This document shows positions 8,378-17,541 of a DNA stretch of 64,000 nucleotides, piece by piece. Under the pieces are notes generated by a model. That model was not told where the DNA came from, ran no database searches, and saw nothing but the letters and a program-made list of their open reading frames with translations. The DNA is from an uncultured Clostridia bacterium (GTDB taxonomy: Bacteria > Bacillota > Clostridia > TANB77 > CAG-508), in the NCBI GenBank assembly GCA_948896235.1, contig CAQUUC010000001.1, positions 62,001 through 126,000 of the forward strand, written 5' to 3'. The translations under genes were made by a program, and so were the position numbers. The number at the start of each line of letters is the position of its first letter. Positions within the stretch are counted from its first letter, which is position 1.

Positions 8378-8430
8378 TTGACAAAATAAAAACAAAATAG
8401 TATTATTGTATTATGCAAGTAATACAATAA
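8378..8430 (+). promoter_or_regulatory. Promoter and palindromic operator of the GntR-ABC operon
   Basis: TTGACA (8378-8383), 17-base spacer, TATTAT (8401-8406). Just downstream a perfect 10-bp inverted repeat, TTATTGTATT (8403-8412) and AATACAATAA (8421-8430), overlaps the -10 box and start region. This is where the first gene's GntR (YtrA-like) product would bind to repress its own operon. Confidence 0.8.
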
Positions 8431-8447
8431 AGAAAGGAAAAAGAATT

Positions 8448-8810
8448 GTGGATTATATTTTTGATAATGAAAGACCAATTTATATTCAACTAGTAGAAAA
8501 ACTTAGAACTCAAATTGTTTCTGGAGAGCTAAAACAAGGAGAAAGGATACCATCAGTAAGAGAGCTAGCACTTACTGCAAGAGTTAATCCTAATACTATG
8601 CAAAAGGCATTAGCGGAATTAGAAAATGAGGGCTTAGTTTATACAGAAAGAACAAATGGAAAATTTATAACCAAAAACAAAGAATTGATTGATAGTTTAA
8701 AAAAGCAACTTGCTAAAGAAAAAGTAATCAATTTTTTAAAGGATATGAAAAATATAGGCATAGATTACAAAGATGCAATAATATACTTGCAAGAATTGGG
8801 AGGTATATAA
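8448..8810 (+). CDS. GntR family (YtrA-like) transcriptional regulator
   Basis: 120 residues from GTG 8448, which has AAAGGA 8 bases upstream; earlier in-frame codons lie inside the operator. The N-terminal winged helix is complete: RPIYIQLVEKLRTQIVSGEL, GERIPSVRELA, VNPNTMQKALAELENEGLVY. A short C-terminal helical tail replaces a ligand-binding domain, as in the YtrA subfamily, which controls adjacent ABC exporters. The following ATPase starts 1 base after the stop. The palindrome at 8403-8430 is the probable autoregulatory operator. Confidence 0.9.
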   Translation: MDYIFDNERPIYIQLVEKLRTQIVSGELKQGERIPSVRELALTARVNPNTMQKALAELENEGLVYTERTNGKFITKNKELIDSLKKQLAKEKVINFLKDMKNIGIDYKDAIIYLQELGGI

Positions 8811-8811
8811 T

Positions 8812-9507
8812 ATGGAATTACTAGAGTGTAAACATCTATATAAAGAATTTGATGGTAAACAGGTCCTAAAAGACATCAATTTTAAAATTCCAAAAGGAAA
8901 GATAATAGGACTTTTAGGAAAAAATGGAGCAGGGAAAAGTACACTAATAAAGTTAATAAATGATTTATTAACCTCTAATAGTGGAGAAATACTAATTAAT
9001 GGAAAAAAGCCAGGAGTAGAATCAAAAAAGATAATAGCATATTTACCTGAAAGAACATATTTAGATAAAGAAATGAAAGTTAATCAAGCTATAAAATATT
9101 TTAGTGAATTTTATGAGAATTTTGATAAAGAAAAAGCGATTAACTTATTGAAAGATTTAAATCTGGATATAAATAAGAAAATTTCTAAAATGTCAAAGGG
9201 TATGCAGGAAAAATTACAACTAATTTTGGTTATGTCTAGAAAAGCTGATTTATATATACTAGATGAGCCTTTGGGAGGAGTAGATCCTGCAACAAGAGAT
9301 TATATATTAGATACAATACTTTCTAATTTTAATGAGGGTGCAAGTGTAATAATTTCAACACATCTTATTGCGGATATTGAAAGAATTTTAGATGAAGTAA
9401 TATTTGTAAATGAAGGGGAAATTATTTTAACTTCTTCAGCAGATGAATTAAGAAACAAAGAAAAAGCATCGATAGATGAAGTGTTTAGGAGGTATTTTAA
9501 ATGTTAG
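8812..9507 (+). CDS. ABC transporter ATP-binding protein (YtrB-like)
   Basis: 231 residues. Walker A GKNGAGKST, a shortened signature region KMSKGMQEKLQ, Walker B DLYILDEPLGGVDP and the H-loop STHL are all present. It is the cytosolic ATPase of an ABC-2 type exporter whose permease follows, overlapping by 7 bases. YtrA-controlled exporters of this layout respond to cell-wall stress in other Firmicutes; that role is inferred from the family and neighbour order. Confidence 0.9.
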   Translation: MELLECKHLYKEFDGKQVLKDINFKIPKGKIIGLLGKNGAGKSTLIKLINDLLTSNSGEILINGKKPGVESKKIIAYLPERTYLDKEMKVNQAIKYFSEFYENFDKEKAINLLKDLNLDINKKISKMSKGMQEKLQLILVMSRKADLYILDEPLGGVDPATRDYILDTILSNFNEGASVIISTHLIADIERILDEVIFVNEGEIILTSSADELRNKEKASIDEVFRRYFKC

Positions 9508-10293
9508 GAAAATTATTAAAATATGATTTTAAATGGGTATATAAGGTGGTTTTAATATTCAATATTTTAGCATTTGTTTTTGCGGTTATTGGTAGAGGGT
9601 TAAGTTGTGTTGAAAATTCTATGGTATTTAAAGTTTTAACACGGAATTTGTTTTGGAATTTCAATAGCTATGATGGTAGGTAGTTTAATAAATGGCATAC
9701 TTAGATTATGGGTTAGATTTATAAAAAATTCATATAAAGATGAGTCTTACCTTACACATACCTTACCAGTAGAGAAGAAAACAATATACGCTTCAAAAGT
9801 AATTTCAGCATTAGTAAGTATTTTTTTAACAAGTATTGCTATTATAGTTTGTTTATTTATATGCTATTATTCAGAGGCAAATATACAAGTTGTTAAAGCT
9901 ATGTTAGAACTTGCTGCTTCAACTTATAATACTACTGTGCTAAATTTACTATTACTAGTTTCTATTGTAATAACTTTACAAATAGTATTTATTGTAATAA
10001 TAGGATATGTAGGAATTATATTAGGACATAAATCTAATAAAGGTAAAATCATAAAAAGTATTGTAATATCATTTGCATTTTATATGGCAACACAAATGGT
10101 AAGTATTATTTTAATCTATATATTTGGATTATTCAATTCAAATATTATGAATCTAATTAGTACAACAAATGCAATAAATACAGAAACAATAAAAGTTCTT
10201 ATGTATGGAGCAATAGGGCTATACCTTGTGTATATAGGTTTTTATTATATATTAGGTAAAAAAGCTTTTGAAAAGGGGATTAATGTTGATTAA
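9501..10293 (+). CDS. ABC-2 type permease, CGG +1 frameshift
   Basis: The frame starting at 9501 stops soon after an in-frame CGG at 9642. Skipping its C continues into GICFGISIAMMVGSLINGILRLWVRF and the rest, giving about 263 residues with roughly six hydrophobic helices. The join falls inside a membrane helix whose hydrophobic, glycine-rich pattern is restored by the shift. The segment ESYLTHTLPVEKKTIYASK, just before the second helix group, is typical of YtrC/D-like permeases. It follows the ATPase with a 7-base overlap and closes the operon. It may be a pseudogene, but no second lesion is present. Confidence 0.75.
9642..9644 (+). other. In-frame CGG at +1 frameshift site 4
   Basis: Zero frame GTT TTA ACA CGG AAT TTG reaches TAG 13 codons after the CGG. 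Skipping the C gives ACA GGA ATT TGT TTT GGA ATT TCA, T-G-I-C-F-G-I-S, and an open frame for 216 more codons. Glycine codon GGA. Confidence 0.75.
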
Positions 10294-10370
10294 AAAGTAA
10301 AGTTTTAGTGAATATAATTAAAAATCTTGAAAATAATTTATAAGTATAAGATATATAATAAGGAGGAATT

Positions 10371-11345
10371 ATGTGTACAGCAGCAACTTATAAAACTAAA
10401 GATTTTTATTTTGGACGTACTTTAGATTATGAATTTTCTTATAAAGATGAGGTTACAATAACACCACGAAATTTCCCATTTCATTTTATAGAAAAAGGAA
10501 ATATAGACACTCATTATGCAATAATTGGTATGGCATATGTAACAGAGAACTATCCTTTATATTATGATGCTATAAATGAAAAAGGATTAGCAATGGCTGG
10601 ATTAAATTTTGTAGGAAATGCAGTATATAAAGAAAAAATAGAGGGTTATGACAATATAGCACAATTTGAATTTATTCCTTGGCTTCTTAGTCAATGTGCA
10701 ACAGTAAGAGAAGCACGAGGATTAATAGAAAAGATGAATTTATTAAATATACCATTTAATGATAAATTACCATTAGCACAATTACATTGGATTATTGCGG
10801 ACAATGAAAGAGCTATAACAGTAGAATCAGTAAAAGAAGGAATAAAAATATATGAAAATCCAGTAGGAGTTTTAACAAATAATCCGCCTTTTGATAAGCA
10901 GATGTTTGAATTAAATAATTATATGCACTTATCAACAAAATCACCAGAAAATAAATTTTCGACAGATTTAAATCTTGAAACCTACAGTCGTGGAATGGGA
11001 GCTATAGGTCTTCCAGGAGATTTGTCATCACAATCAAGATTTATAAGAGCAGCATTTGTAAAAATGAATTCAGTTTCAGCTGATACAGAAAATGAAAGTG
11101 TTAGCCAATTTTTTCATATTCTTAATTCTGTTGACCAACAAAGAGGATGTTGCCAGTTAGAAAATGGAAAATATGAAATAACAATTTATACATCATATTG
11201 CAATGCTAATAAGGGAATTTATTATTATACAACATATAATAATCATCAAATTACAGCAATTAATATGCATAATGAAAATTTAGATACAAGTGAAATTATA
11301 ACTTATCCAATAATAAAAGAAGAACAAATAAAAATGCAAAATTAA
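10371..11345 (+). CDS. Choloylglycine hydrolase family (bile salt hydrolase-like) protein
   Basis: 324 residues, the family's usual length. The start MCTAATY places Cys at position 2, the N-terminal nucleophile freed by removal of Met. FGRTLDYEFSY supplies the conserved Arg and Asp, ENPVGVLTNNPPF the conserved Asn pair region, and GLPGDLSSQSRFIRAAF the substrate-pocket and catalytic Arg motif. Such enzymes cleave the amide bond of conjugated bile acids or of penicillin V in the cytoplasm. Gut context and sequence favour bile salt hydrolase, but the two activities cannot be told apart by eye. RBS AAGGAGG. Monocistronic, followed by a hairpin. Confidence 0.9.
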   Translation: MCTAATYKTKDFYFGRTLDYEFSYKDEVTITPRNFPFHFIEKGNIDTHYAIIGMAYVTENYPLYYDAINEKGLAMAGLNFVGNAVYKEKIEGYDNIAQFEFIPWLLSQCATVREARGLIEKMNLLNIPFNDKLPLAQLHWIIADNERAITVESVKEGIKIYENPVGVLTNNPPFDKQMFELNNYMHLSTKSPENKFSTDLNLETYSRGMGAIGLPGDLSSQSRFIRAAFVKMNSVSADTENESVSQFFHILNSVDQQRGCCQLENGKYEITIYTSYCNANKGIYYYTTYNNHQITAINMHNENLDTSEIITYPIIKEEQIKMQN

Positions 11346-11417
11346 GAAATATAAAATTTATTAAATAAAATAGGAGCAGTAATAAAAAGATATATTCTCT
11401 AAACATTAACAAGATGC

Positions 11418-11467
11418 CATAAAAGCATATAATTTGCCTTGCTAATTCTATGCTTTTATGCTATTAT
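11418..11467 (+). promoter_or_regulatory. Hairpin carrying terminator and promoter
   Basis: CATAAAAGCATA (11418-11429) and TATGCTTTTATG (11449-11460) form a 12-bp stem. TTGCTA in the loop (11439-11444) is 17 bases from TATTAT (11462-11467). The element can end the upstream transcript and start that of the TfoX-like gene. Confidence 0.5.
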
Positions 11468-11497
11468 TTAGTGAGAAAATGGTAAGGAGGTAAATAT

Positions 11498-11797
11498 ATG
11501 TCAACATCAAAAGAGTATAGAGATTTTATATTAGAACAATTAGATTTACTAGATAATATAACTTGTAGAAGTATGATGGGAGAATATCTATTATACTATA
11601 ATAGTATTCTATTTGGTGGTATTTATGATAGTAAGGTGCTTGTAAAAATTGTAGATAGTAATAAAAAATATAATATGAAAGAACAGATACCTTATAAAGG
11701 AGCAAAACCTATGTATTTAATTGAAGATATAGATAATAAGGAACTGTTAAAAGAAATTATTATTGAAACTTGTAAAAATTTACCTATTAAAAAGTAA
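11498..11797 (+). CDS. TfoX N-terminal domain protein
   Basis: 99 residues with the TfoX-N fold pattern: FILEQLDLLDNITCRSMMGEYLLYYNSILFGGIYDSKVLVKI, KGAKPMYLIED and a C-terminal helix. TfoX/Sxy proteins regulate competence in proteobacteria; the stand-alone N-terminal domain in Firmicutes has no settled role. It ends 82 bases before the next ATG. RBS AAGGAGG. Confidence 0.8.
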   Translation: MSTSKEYRDFILEQLDLLDNITCRSMMGEYLLYYNSILFGGIYDSKVLVKIVDSNKKYNMKEQIPYKGAKPMYLIEDIDNKELLKEIIIETCKNLPIKK

Positions 11798-11879
11798 TAA
11801 GCAAGAACCTATTTACAAAAAAGAATTAATAGAATATAATGGGTATATTAAAAATATGAAATCATATAAGGAGGAAAAT

Positions 11880-12446
11880 ATGAAAAAACAAACAATCATA
11901 ATAATAGCAATAATAGTAATTATAGCTCTTGTAATAGGAGGTATTGTACTTGTTCAAAAAACAGGAAAAAAAGAGTTAAAACTTCAAACAACAGAGGAAA
12001 TGCAAAGTATGTTAGAAACAATTTATTCTAGTGAAAAAGTAGAATTACCACAATTAGAAACAGCCGTGATAGATGTAAATGATACTATACAAGTTTCAGT
12101 TTTTACAGGATTAAAATCAAATAAAAATGTAGAAGAATTAGTAGTATCTGTACCACTTATGAATGCACAAGCATATTCATTAGCAATTGTTAAGGTAAAT
12201 GAAAATGCAGATATAGAGCAAATGAAGCAAGAAATGAAAGATAATATAGATATGAGAAGATGGATATGTGTTTCTGCAGAAAAATTATATATTACAAATT
12301 ATGAAAATATTATATTTTTAGTAATGGCTAGTGAAGATTGGGCAAAACCAGTATATGAAGAATTTAAGAAATATGTTGGAAATGATATAGGAAAAGAATT
12401 AGAAAAAGCTGAAGAAGTAGATTTTGATCTTCCACCAGAACTTTAA
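11880..12446 (+). CDS. Membrane-anchored protein, possible DUF4358
   Basis: 188 residues from ATG 11880, preceded by AAGGAGG at 11868-11874. One N-terminal hydrophobic helix (IIIIAIIVIIALVIGGIVLV) anchors it with the rest outside. The extracellular part has MNAQAYSLAIVKVNENADIEQMKQEM and a repeat of alternating strands and helices resembling DUF4358 proteins, whose role is unknown. The tail is acidic (KAEEVDFDLPPEL). A terminator follows. Confidence 0.65.
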   Translation: MKKQTIIIIAIIVIIALVIGGIVLVQKTGKKELKLQTTEEMQSMLETIYSSEKVELPQLETAVIDVNDTIQVSVFTGLKSNKNVEELVVSVPLMNAQAYSLAIVKVNENADIEQMKQEMKDNIDMRRWICVSAEKLYITNYENIIFLVMASEDWAKPVYEEFKKYVGNDIGKELEKAEEVDFDLPPEL

Positions 12447-12469
12447 AGAAGAAATAAAAATGATTTGAT

Positions 12470-12500
12470 AAAGCTTCCAGGTTAAAATGGAAGCTTTATT
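12470..12500 (+). terminator. Rho-independent terminator
   Basis: AAAGCTTCCA (12470-12479) and TGGAAGCTTT (12488-12497) form a perfect 10-bp stem with an 8-base loop, followed by a short T-rich end. It closes the DUF4358-like transcript before the MBOAT gene. Confidence 0.75.
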
Positions 12501-12522
12501 GCTAGTAAGAAAGGGAAAATAA

Positions 12523-13914
12523 ATGTTATTTACAAGCATTAGTTTTTTATATTATTTTTTACCAATAGTTATTATTTTATATTTTGTAGTACCTAAAAAA
12601 ATACGAAATTTTATACTGTTTATTGCATCTATGATATTTTATTTTTATGGAGAAGCAAAATATATTTTTTTGATGTTAGCTGAAATATTAATAGCATATA
12701 TAGGAGCAATATTAATAGATAAATACAAGAAAAAAAGTTTATTTGTTATAACCATAGCATTACATATTTTGGCACTGTGCATATTCAAATATACAGATTT
12801 TATCCTAACAAATGTAAATAGTATATTTCATACAAATATAGCACTTTTAAGAATAGCATTACCAATTGGAATATCATTTTATACATTTCAAATTCTTAGT
12901 TATGTAATTGATGTATATAGAGGAAAAGTAAAAGTACAAAAAAGTTTTTTAAAGCTTGCAACATATGTATCATTATTTCCACAGCTAATTGCAGGACCAA
13001 TTGTAAGGTATGAAACAATAGAAGAAGAGTTAGATAAAAGAAAACATAGCTTTGAAAATTTTTCGTATGGTATAACAAGATTTACTATTGGACTTGCTAA
13101 AAAAGTTTTAATTGCAAATATGTTAGGAGAATTATGTAATAAATTTGTTATAGCAGATGAAAAAAGTGTATTATTTTATTGGGTATTTGCTATTAGTTAT
13201 ATGTTACAAATTTATTTTGATTTTTCAGCTTATTCAGATATGGCAATTGGACTTGGAAGAATATTTGGTTTTCACTTTTTAGAGAATTTTAATTATCCAT
13301 ATATTTCAAATAGCATAACAGAATTCTGGAGAAGATGGCATATATCTTTAAGTTCATGGTTTAAAGATTATGTGTATATACCACTTGGTGGAAATAGAGA
13401 AGGAATTAAAAAGCAGATTAGAAACATACTTGTAGTATGGCTACTTACAGGAATATGGCATGGAGCAAGCTGGAACTTTGTAATATGGGGATTATTATTT
13501 GGTATTATTCTTATTATTGAGAAAGTATTTTTAGGAAAATATTTAGAAAAATGGCCATCTGTTTTAAAAAGAATATATGTATTGTTTATTGTTATGATAA
13601 GTTTTATTATATTTAATGCAGAAAATATGAAAGAAGCCTTACAAAATATAATAGGTTTATTTGGAGCAAATGGAGAAAGTTTTATAAATGGGTATACAAT
13701 ATATTATATAAGAAGTTATATTGTAATATTAGTAATTGCTATTATTGGTGCAACTCCGCTTCTAAAAAATATTGTATTAAAACTAAAGGAAAATAAAAAG
13801 ACAAACAAAAGTATTAACATTCTAGAACCAGTATTTATAATAGCATTACTTATTATTACGACAGCTTATTTAGTAGATAATTCATATAATCCATTTTTAT
13901 ATTTTAGATTTTAG
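12523..13914 (+). CDS. MBOAT family O-acyltransferase (AlgI/DltB-like)
   Basis: 463 residues and about ten hydrophobic helices. Signature regions: SFYTFQILSYVIDVYRG, DFSAYSDMAIGLGRIFGF, FWRRWHISLSSWFKDYVYIPLGG and LTGIWHGASWNFVIWG, where the histidine of WHG is the catalytic one. Such membrane enzymes move an acyl group across the membrane onto a surface polysaccharide or lipid. The next gene is an AlgX/AlgJ-like partner starting 10 bases later, the standard pair for polysaccharide O-acetylation. The acceptor polymer is unknown. Confidence 0.9.
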   Translation: MLFTSISFLYYFLPIVIILYFVVPKKIRNFILFIASMIFYFYGEAKYIFLMLAEILIAYIGAILIDKYKKKSLFVITIALHILALCIFKYTDFILTNVNSIFHTNIALLRIALPIGISFYTFQILSYVIDVYRGKVKVQKSFLKLATYVSLFPQLIAGPIVRYETIEEELDKRKHSFENFSYGITRFTIGLAKKVLIANMLGELCNKFVIADEKSVLFYWVFAISYMLQIYFDFSAYSDMAIGLGRIFGFHFLENFNYPYISNSITEFWRRWHISLSSWFKDYVYIPLGGNREGIKKQIRNILVVWLLTGIWHGASWNFVIWGLLFGIILIIEKVFLGKYLEKWPSVLKRIYVLFIVMISFIIFNAENMKEALQNIIGLFGANGESFINGYTIYYIRSYIVILVIAIIGATPLLKNIVLKLKENKKTNKSINILEPVFIIALLIITTAYLVDNSYNPFLYFRF

Positions 13915-13924
13915 GGAGGGTAAA

Positions 13925-15016
13925 ATGAATGATAAGATAAAAAACATAGTAGTTACAATATCTTTTTTACTTGTTATTATAATGGTGTTACTAATTAATA
14001 TAATAACAAAAGATGTAGCAATATCTCTAACAGAAAGAAGAAAATTACAACAATTTCCTAAAATTTCAATTGCAACATTATTTGATGGTAGTTTTTTTGA
14101 AAAGTTTGAAAAATATACAATGGATCAGTTTTTTGAAAGAGAAGCATTTAGAAAGTTAAAAACAAATATAGAAATAGGATTATTAAAAAAGCAAGATAGC
14201 AATAATATTTATGAATATGACAGAAGTTTAATAGAACAAATATATCCATTAAATGAAAAATCAATTCTAAATTTAACAAACAAAATGAATGAAATAAATG
14301 AAAGATATATAACAGATACTAATAGAGTTTATTATACAATAGTTCCAGATAAAAATTATTTTGTAAATGAGCATAATCTAAAATTAGATTACCAAAAAAT
14401 GAAAGATATTATTAAGGAAAATATAAATTGGGCTACATATATAGACATATTTGATAGTTTAGAACTATCTAGCTATTATTATACTGATTCACATTGGAAA
14501 CAAGAAAGATTACAAGGTGTAGTAGACAAAATTAAAAATGAGATGAATTTAGAAATAGAAAACAAATATCAAGAAAAGAAAATAACAGATTTTAAAGGTG
14601 TATATGCAGGAAGATATTTACTAAACACAAATAAGGATGAAATACGAATATTAACAAATGAAATAATAGAAAATTGTGTAGTATATAATTATGAAACGAA
14701 AAAGGAAACTAAGATATATGATATGGAAAAATTAAATGCCCCAGATAAATATGATATTTATTTGTCAGGAGCGGTACCACTATTAACAATTAATAATCCA
14801 AAAAGTAAGGAAGATAAAGGGCTAATTGTTTTTAGGGATTCATATGGAAGTAGTTTAGTACCATTATTGGTAGAAGGATATAGTAAAATAACAGTAATAG
14901 ATACAAGATATATATCGCCAAGGAGATTAAATGAATATGTAGACTTTGAAAACAAAGATATATTATTTATATATAGTACAATGCTAATTAATAATAGTAC
15001 ATCACTTAGATTTTAA
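13925..15016 (+). CDS. AlgX/DHHW-like SGNH protein
   Basis: 363 residues. One N-terminal helix (VTISFLLVIIMVLLINII) anchors an extracellular domain. The region YYYTDSHWKQERLQGV carries the Asp-x-His motif of AlgX/AlgJ SGNH-like acetyltransferases, and GLIVFRDSYGSSLVPLL holds the matching serine block. It most likely takes the acyl group delivered by the MBOAT protein encoded immediately upstream and places it on a glycan. RBS AGGGAGGG before the ATG. Confidence 0.8.
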   Translation: MNDKIKNIVVTISFLLVIIMVLLINIITKDVAISLTERRKLQQFPKISIATLFDGSFFEKFEKYTMDQFFEREAFRKLKTNIEIGLLKKQDSNNIYEYDRSLIEQIYPLNEKSILNLTNKMNEINERYITDTNRVYYTIVPDKNYFVNEHNLKLDYQKMKDIIKENINWATYIDIFDSLELSSYYYTDSHWKQERLQGVVDKIKNEMNLEIENKYQEKKITDFKGVYAGRYLLNTNKDEIRILTNEIIENCVVYNYETKKETKIYDMEKLNAPDKYDIYLSGAVPLLTINNPKSKEDKGLIVFRDSYGSSLVPLLVEGYSKITVIDTRYISPRRLNEYVDFENKDILFIYSTMLINNSTSLRF

Positions 15017-15047
15017 AAATAAATTAGAGTTATAGAAGGAGAAGTAT

Positions 15048-15233
15048 ATGGAGAAAAAGTTGAAAATGGTAATAGAAAATTGTCCACAAAATCATAAATG
15101 TCCTGCTGTAAATGTTTGCCCAGTAGGAGCCTTGACACAAAAAGACTTTGAAGCACCTACAATAGATTATAATAAATGTATAAGGTGTGGAAAATGTTCG
15201 AATTTTTGTCCTAAAAAGGCATTAGTTTTATAA
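15048..15233 (+). CDS. Small 4Fe-4S dicluster-type ferredoxin protein
   Basis: 61 residues. CPQNHKCPAVNVCPVGAL gives one cysteine group and CIRCGKCSNFCPKKAL gives a standard C-x2-C-x2-C-x3-C-P group, so at least one and probably two Fe-S clusters can bind. It is an electron carrier or a stand-alone ferredoxin domain. RBS AAGGAGAAG. It lies between the acyltransferase pair and an ABC-F gene with no evident functional link. Confidence 0.85.
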   Translation: MEKKLKMVIENCPQNHKCPAVNVCPVGALTQKDFEAPTIDYNKCIRCGKCSNFCPKKALVL

Positions 15234-15259
15234 TTTTAGTTTTACTAGTAGGAGGGAAA

Positions 15260-16744
15260 ATGTCTTTAATAAATGTAAGAAATTTAAGCTTTTGCTATGA
15301 TGGTAGTATAAGCAATGTGTTCGAAAATGTATCATTTAATATAGATACAGACTGGAAATTAGGCTTAATTGGTAGAAATGGAAAAGGAAAGACCACATTT
15401 TTAAAATTGTTATTAGGTAAATACGAATATCAAGGTACAATATCAAAAAATGTAGAATTTGACTATTTTCCTTTTGAAATAAAAGATAAAGAGAGAATGT
15501 CAATTGAGCTTGTTAACGAAATTGCACCAAATGCAAATGATTGGGAGATCATAAAAGAATTGAATTTGCTTAATACTGATGTAGAAATTCTTTATAGAAG
15601 TTTTAATTTATTAAGTGGTGGAGAACAAATAAAAATACTTTTAATAAGTTTATTTTTAAAAGGAAACAACTTTTTACTTATAGATGAACCTACAAATCAT
15701 TTAGATATGGAAACAAGAAATAATCTTGTGGAATATTTGAAAAAGAAGAAGGGATTTATATTAGTATCACATGATAGAAATTTTTTAGATAAAGTAGTAG
15801 ACCATATAATTTCTATAAACAATACAAATATTGATGTTCAAAAAGGTAACTTTTCTTCGTGGCAAGAAAATAAACAAGCACAAGATAATTTTGAATTAAC
15901 ACAAAACGAAAAACTGAAAAAAGATATAGAAAGACTAGAAATAGCTTCAAAGAATACTGCAAAATGGTCAAATGAAGTTGAAAAATCAAAATATAATACT
16001 ACAAATTCTGGATCAAGTATAGATAAAGGGTATGTAGGACATATGGCAGCAAAAATGATGAAAAGATCTAAAGTAATGGAAGATAGAACTAAAAAAGCTA
16101 TAGATGAAAAAAACAGTTTATTAAAAAACATTGATAGAAATGATTCTTTAAAAATAATTCCATTAGAAAATAAAAGAAATCCATTAATTATAGCAAAAGA
16201 TTTACAAATAAAATATCAAAATAATGTTATATTCAATAAAATATCATTTGAAATTAATGAAGGAGATAGGGTTGCAATTACAGGTAAAAATGGAATAGGA
16301 AAATCTAGTATATTAAAGTTACTCATGGGAAATGAGATACAATATAATGGTAACTTACAAATTATTAATGATTTAAAGATATCATATGTATCACAAAGCA
16401 CAGAATATTTAAAGGGAAACTTAAAAGAATTTGCTAGTAAAAATCAAATTGATGAAAGTACTTTTAAAGCAATGCTTTCTAAAATGGGACTTTCTAATAT
16501 AGAATTTGATAGAAATATTGAACAAATGAGTGAAGGTCAAAAGAAAAAAGTTTTAATTGCAAAAAGCATTGTAGAAACAGCTAATATATATATTTGGGAT
16601 GAACCACTTAACTATATAGATATTTTAACAAGAATACAAATAGAAGAAACAATACTAAAATATAAGCCTACTATTATATTTGTAGAACATGACGAAACTT
16701 TTATAAAAAATGTTGCTACAAAAGTTATAGAATTAAAAAAATAA
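15260..16744 (+). CDS. ABC-F ATPase, Lsa-type ribosomal protection-like protein
   Basis: 494 residues with two ABC domains and no membrane helices. Walker A motifs are GRNGKGKTT and GKNGIGKSS, signatures LSGGEQIKILL and MSEGQKKKVLI, Walker B LLIDEPTNHLD and IYIWDEPLNYID. The linker holds the charged helices with KWSNEVEKSK and HMAAKMMKRSK that mark the Lsa/Msr/Vga-like antibiotic-resistance branch. Such proteins bind the ribosomal E site and displace lincosamides, streptogramins or pleuromutilins. Resistance is inferred from family only. Confidence 0.85.
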   Translation: MSLINVRNLSFCYDGSISNVFENVSFNIDTDWKLGLIGRNGKGKTTFLKLLLGKYEYQGTISKNVEFDYFPFEIKDKERMSIELVNEIAPNANDWEIIKELNLLNTDVEILYRSFNLLSGGEQIKILLISLFLKGNNFLLIDEPTNHLDMETRNNLVEYLKKKKGFILVSHDRNFLDKVVDHIISINNTNIDVQKGNFSSWQENKQAQDNFELTQNEKLKKDIERLEIASKNTAKWSNEVEKSKYNTTNSGSSIDKGYVGHMAAKMMKRSKVMEDRTKKAIDEKNSLLKNIDRNDSLKIIPLENKRNPLIIAKDLQIKYQNNVIFNKISFEINEGDRVAITGKNGIGKSSILKLLMGNEIQYNGNLQIINDLKISYVSQSTEYLKGNLKEFASKNQIDESTFKAMLSKMGLSNIEFDRNIEQMSEGQKKKVLIAKSIVETANIYIWDEPLNYIDILTRIQIEETILKYKPTIIFVEHDETFIKNVATKVIELKK

Positions 16745-16824
16745 ACGTATTACTACATAAGATAGGGAAAAAGAATATAAGATAGAATAATAACTTATAT
16801 ATAACTTATGTACTGGGAGGTATT

Positions 16825-17499
16825 ATGAAAAGAACAAAATTAGCTGATAGAGTATTACCAGCATATACAAAAGGTGAAGAAATATTTAATATGACTTCAC
16901 ATATAGTAGGAGCAGGGTTTGGATTTGTAGCAATGATATTATGTATTATAGTAGCAATAATTCATAAAAACATATATGGAATTGTAAGTGGTATAATATA
17001 TGGAATAACGGTAATTTTACTATATACGATGTCTAGTATATACCATGGATTAAGTCCAAAATTAAAAGGAAAAAAGGTATTACAAGTATTAGACCATTGT
17101 AGTATATTCTTATTAATAGCTGGGTCATATACACCATTTGCGTTATGTAGTTTAAGAGAATATGATAATTTAACAGGTTGGACTATTTTTGCTGTTATAT
17201 GGATACTTGCAATAATAGGAATAATATTAAATGCAATAGATTTAAAGAGATATAAAGTGTTCTCAATGATTTGTTATTTACTAATGGGTTGGTGTATTAT
17301 AATAAAAGTTCATGTGTTGCCAGAATTATTAACTATGACAGGTTTTATATTATTATTACTAGGAGGAATAGTATATACAATAGGAGCCATTTTATATGGT
17401 ATAGGTAAAAAACATAAATATATACATTCTATATTTCATTTGTTTATCCTATTAGCTACAATATTACAGTTTTTAACTATAATATTATTTGTGATGTAA
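16825..17499 (+). CDS. Hemolysin III family (PAQR/YqfA) membrane protein
   Basis: 224 residues, seven hydrophobic helices. It carries NMTSHIVGAGFGF, the second-helix MSSIYHGLSPKLKGKKVLQVLDHCSIF with the conserved His and Asp, and a third His in GKKHKYIHSIFHLFIL. The conserved Ser, Asp and His residues suggest a metal-dependent hydrolase fold, as in adiponectin receptors. The hemolysin name is historical. RBS GGGAGG, single gene. Confidence 0.9.
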   Translation: MKRTKLADRVLPAYTKGEEIFNMTSHIVGAGFGFVAMILCIIVAIIHKNIYGIVSGIIYGITVILLYTMSSIYHGLSPKLKGKKVLQVLDHCSIFLLIAGSYTPFALCSLREYDNLTGWTIFAVIWILAIIGIILNAIDLKRYKVFSMICYLLMGWCIIIKVHVLPELLTMTGFILLLLGGIVYTIGAILYGIGKKHKYIHSIFHLFILLATILQFLTIILFVM

Positions 17500-17541
17500 A
17501 TAAATTTATATATCAAAGTCGAAATAGTGAGGGAGTAAGAT

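Noticed and set aside
12896..13078. Antisense reading frame opposite the MBOAT gene
   Set aside because: It lies wholly inside a clear gene, has no RBS, and its composition mirrors the other strand.
15838..16131. Antisense reading frame opposite the ABC-F gene
   Set aside because: Shadow of the linker helices of the real gene with no RBS.
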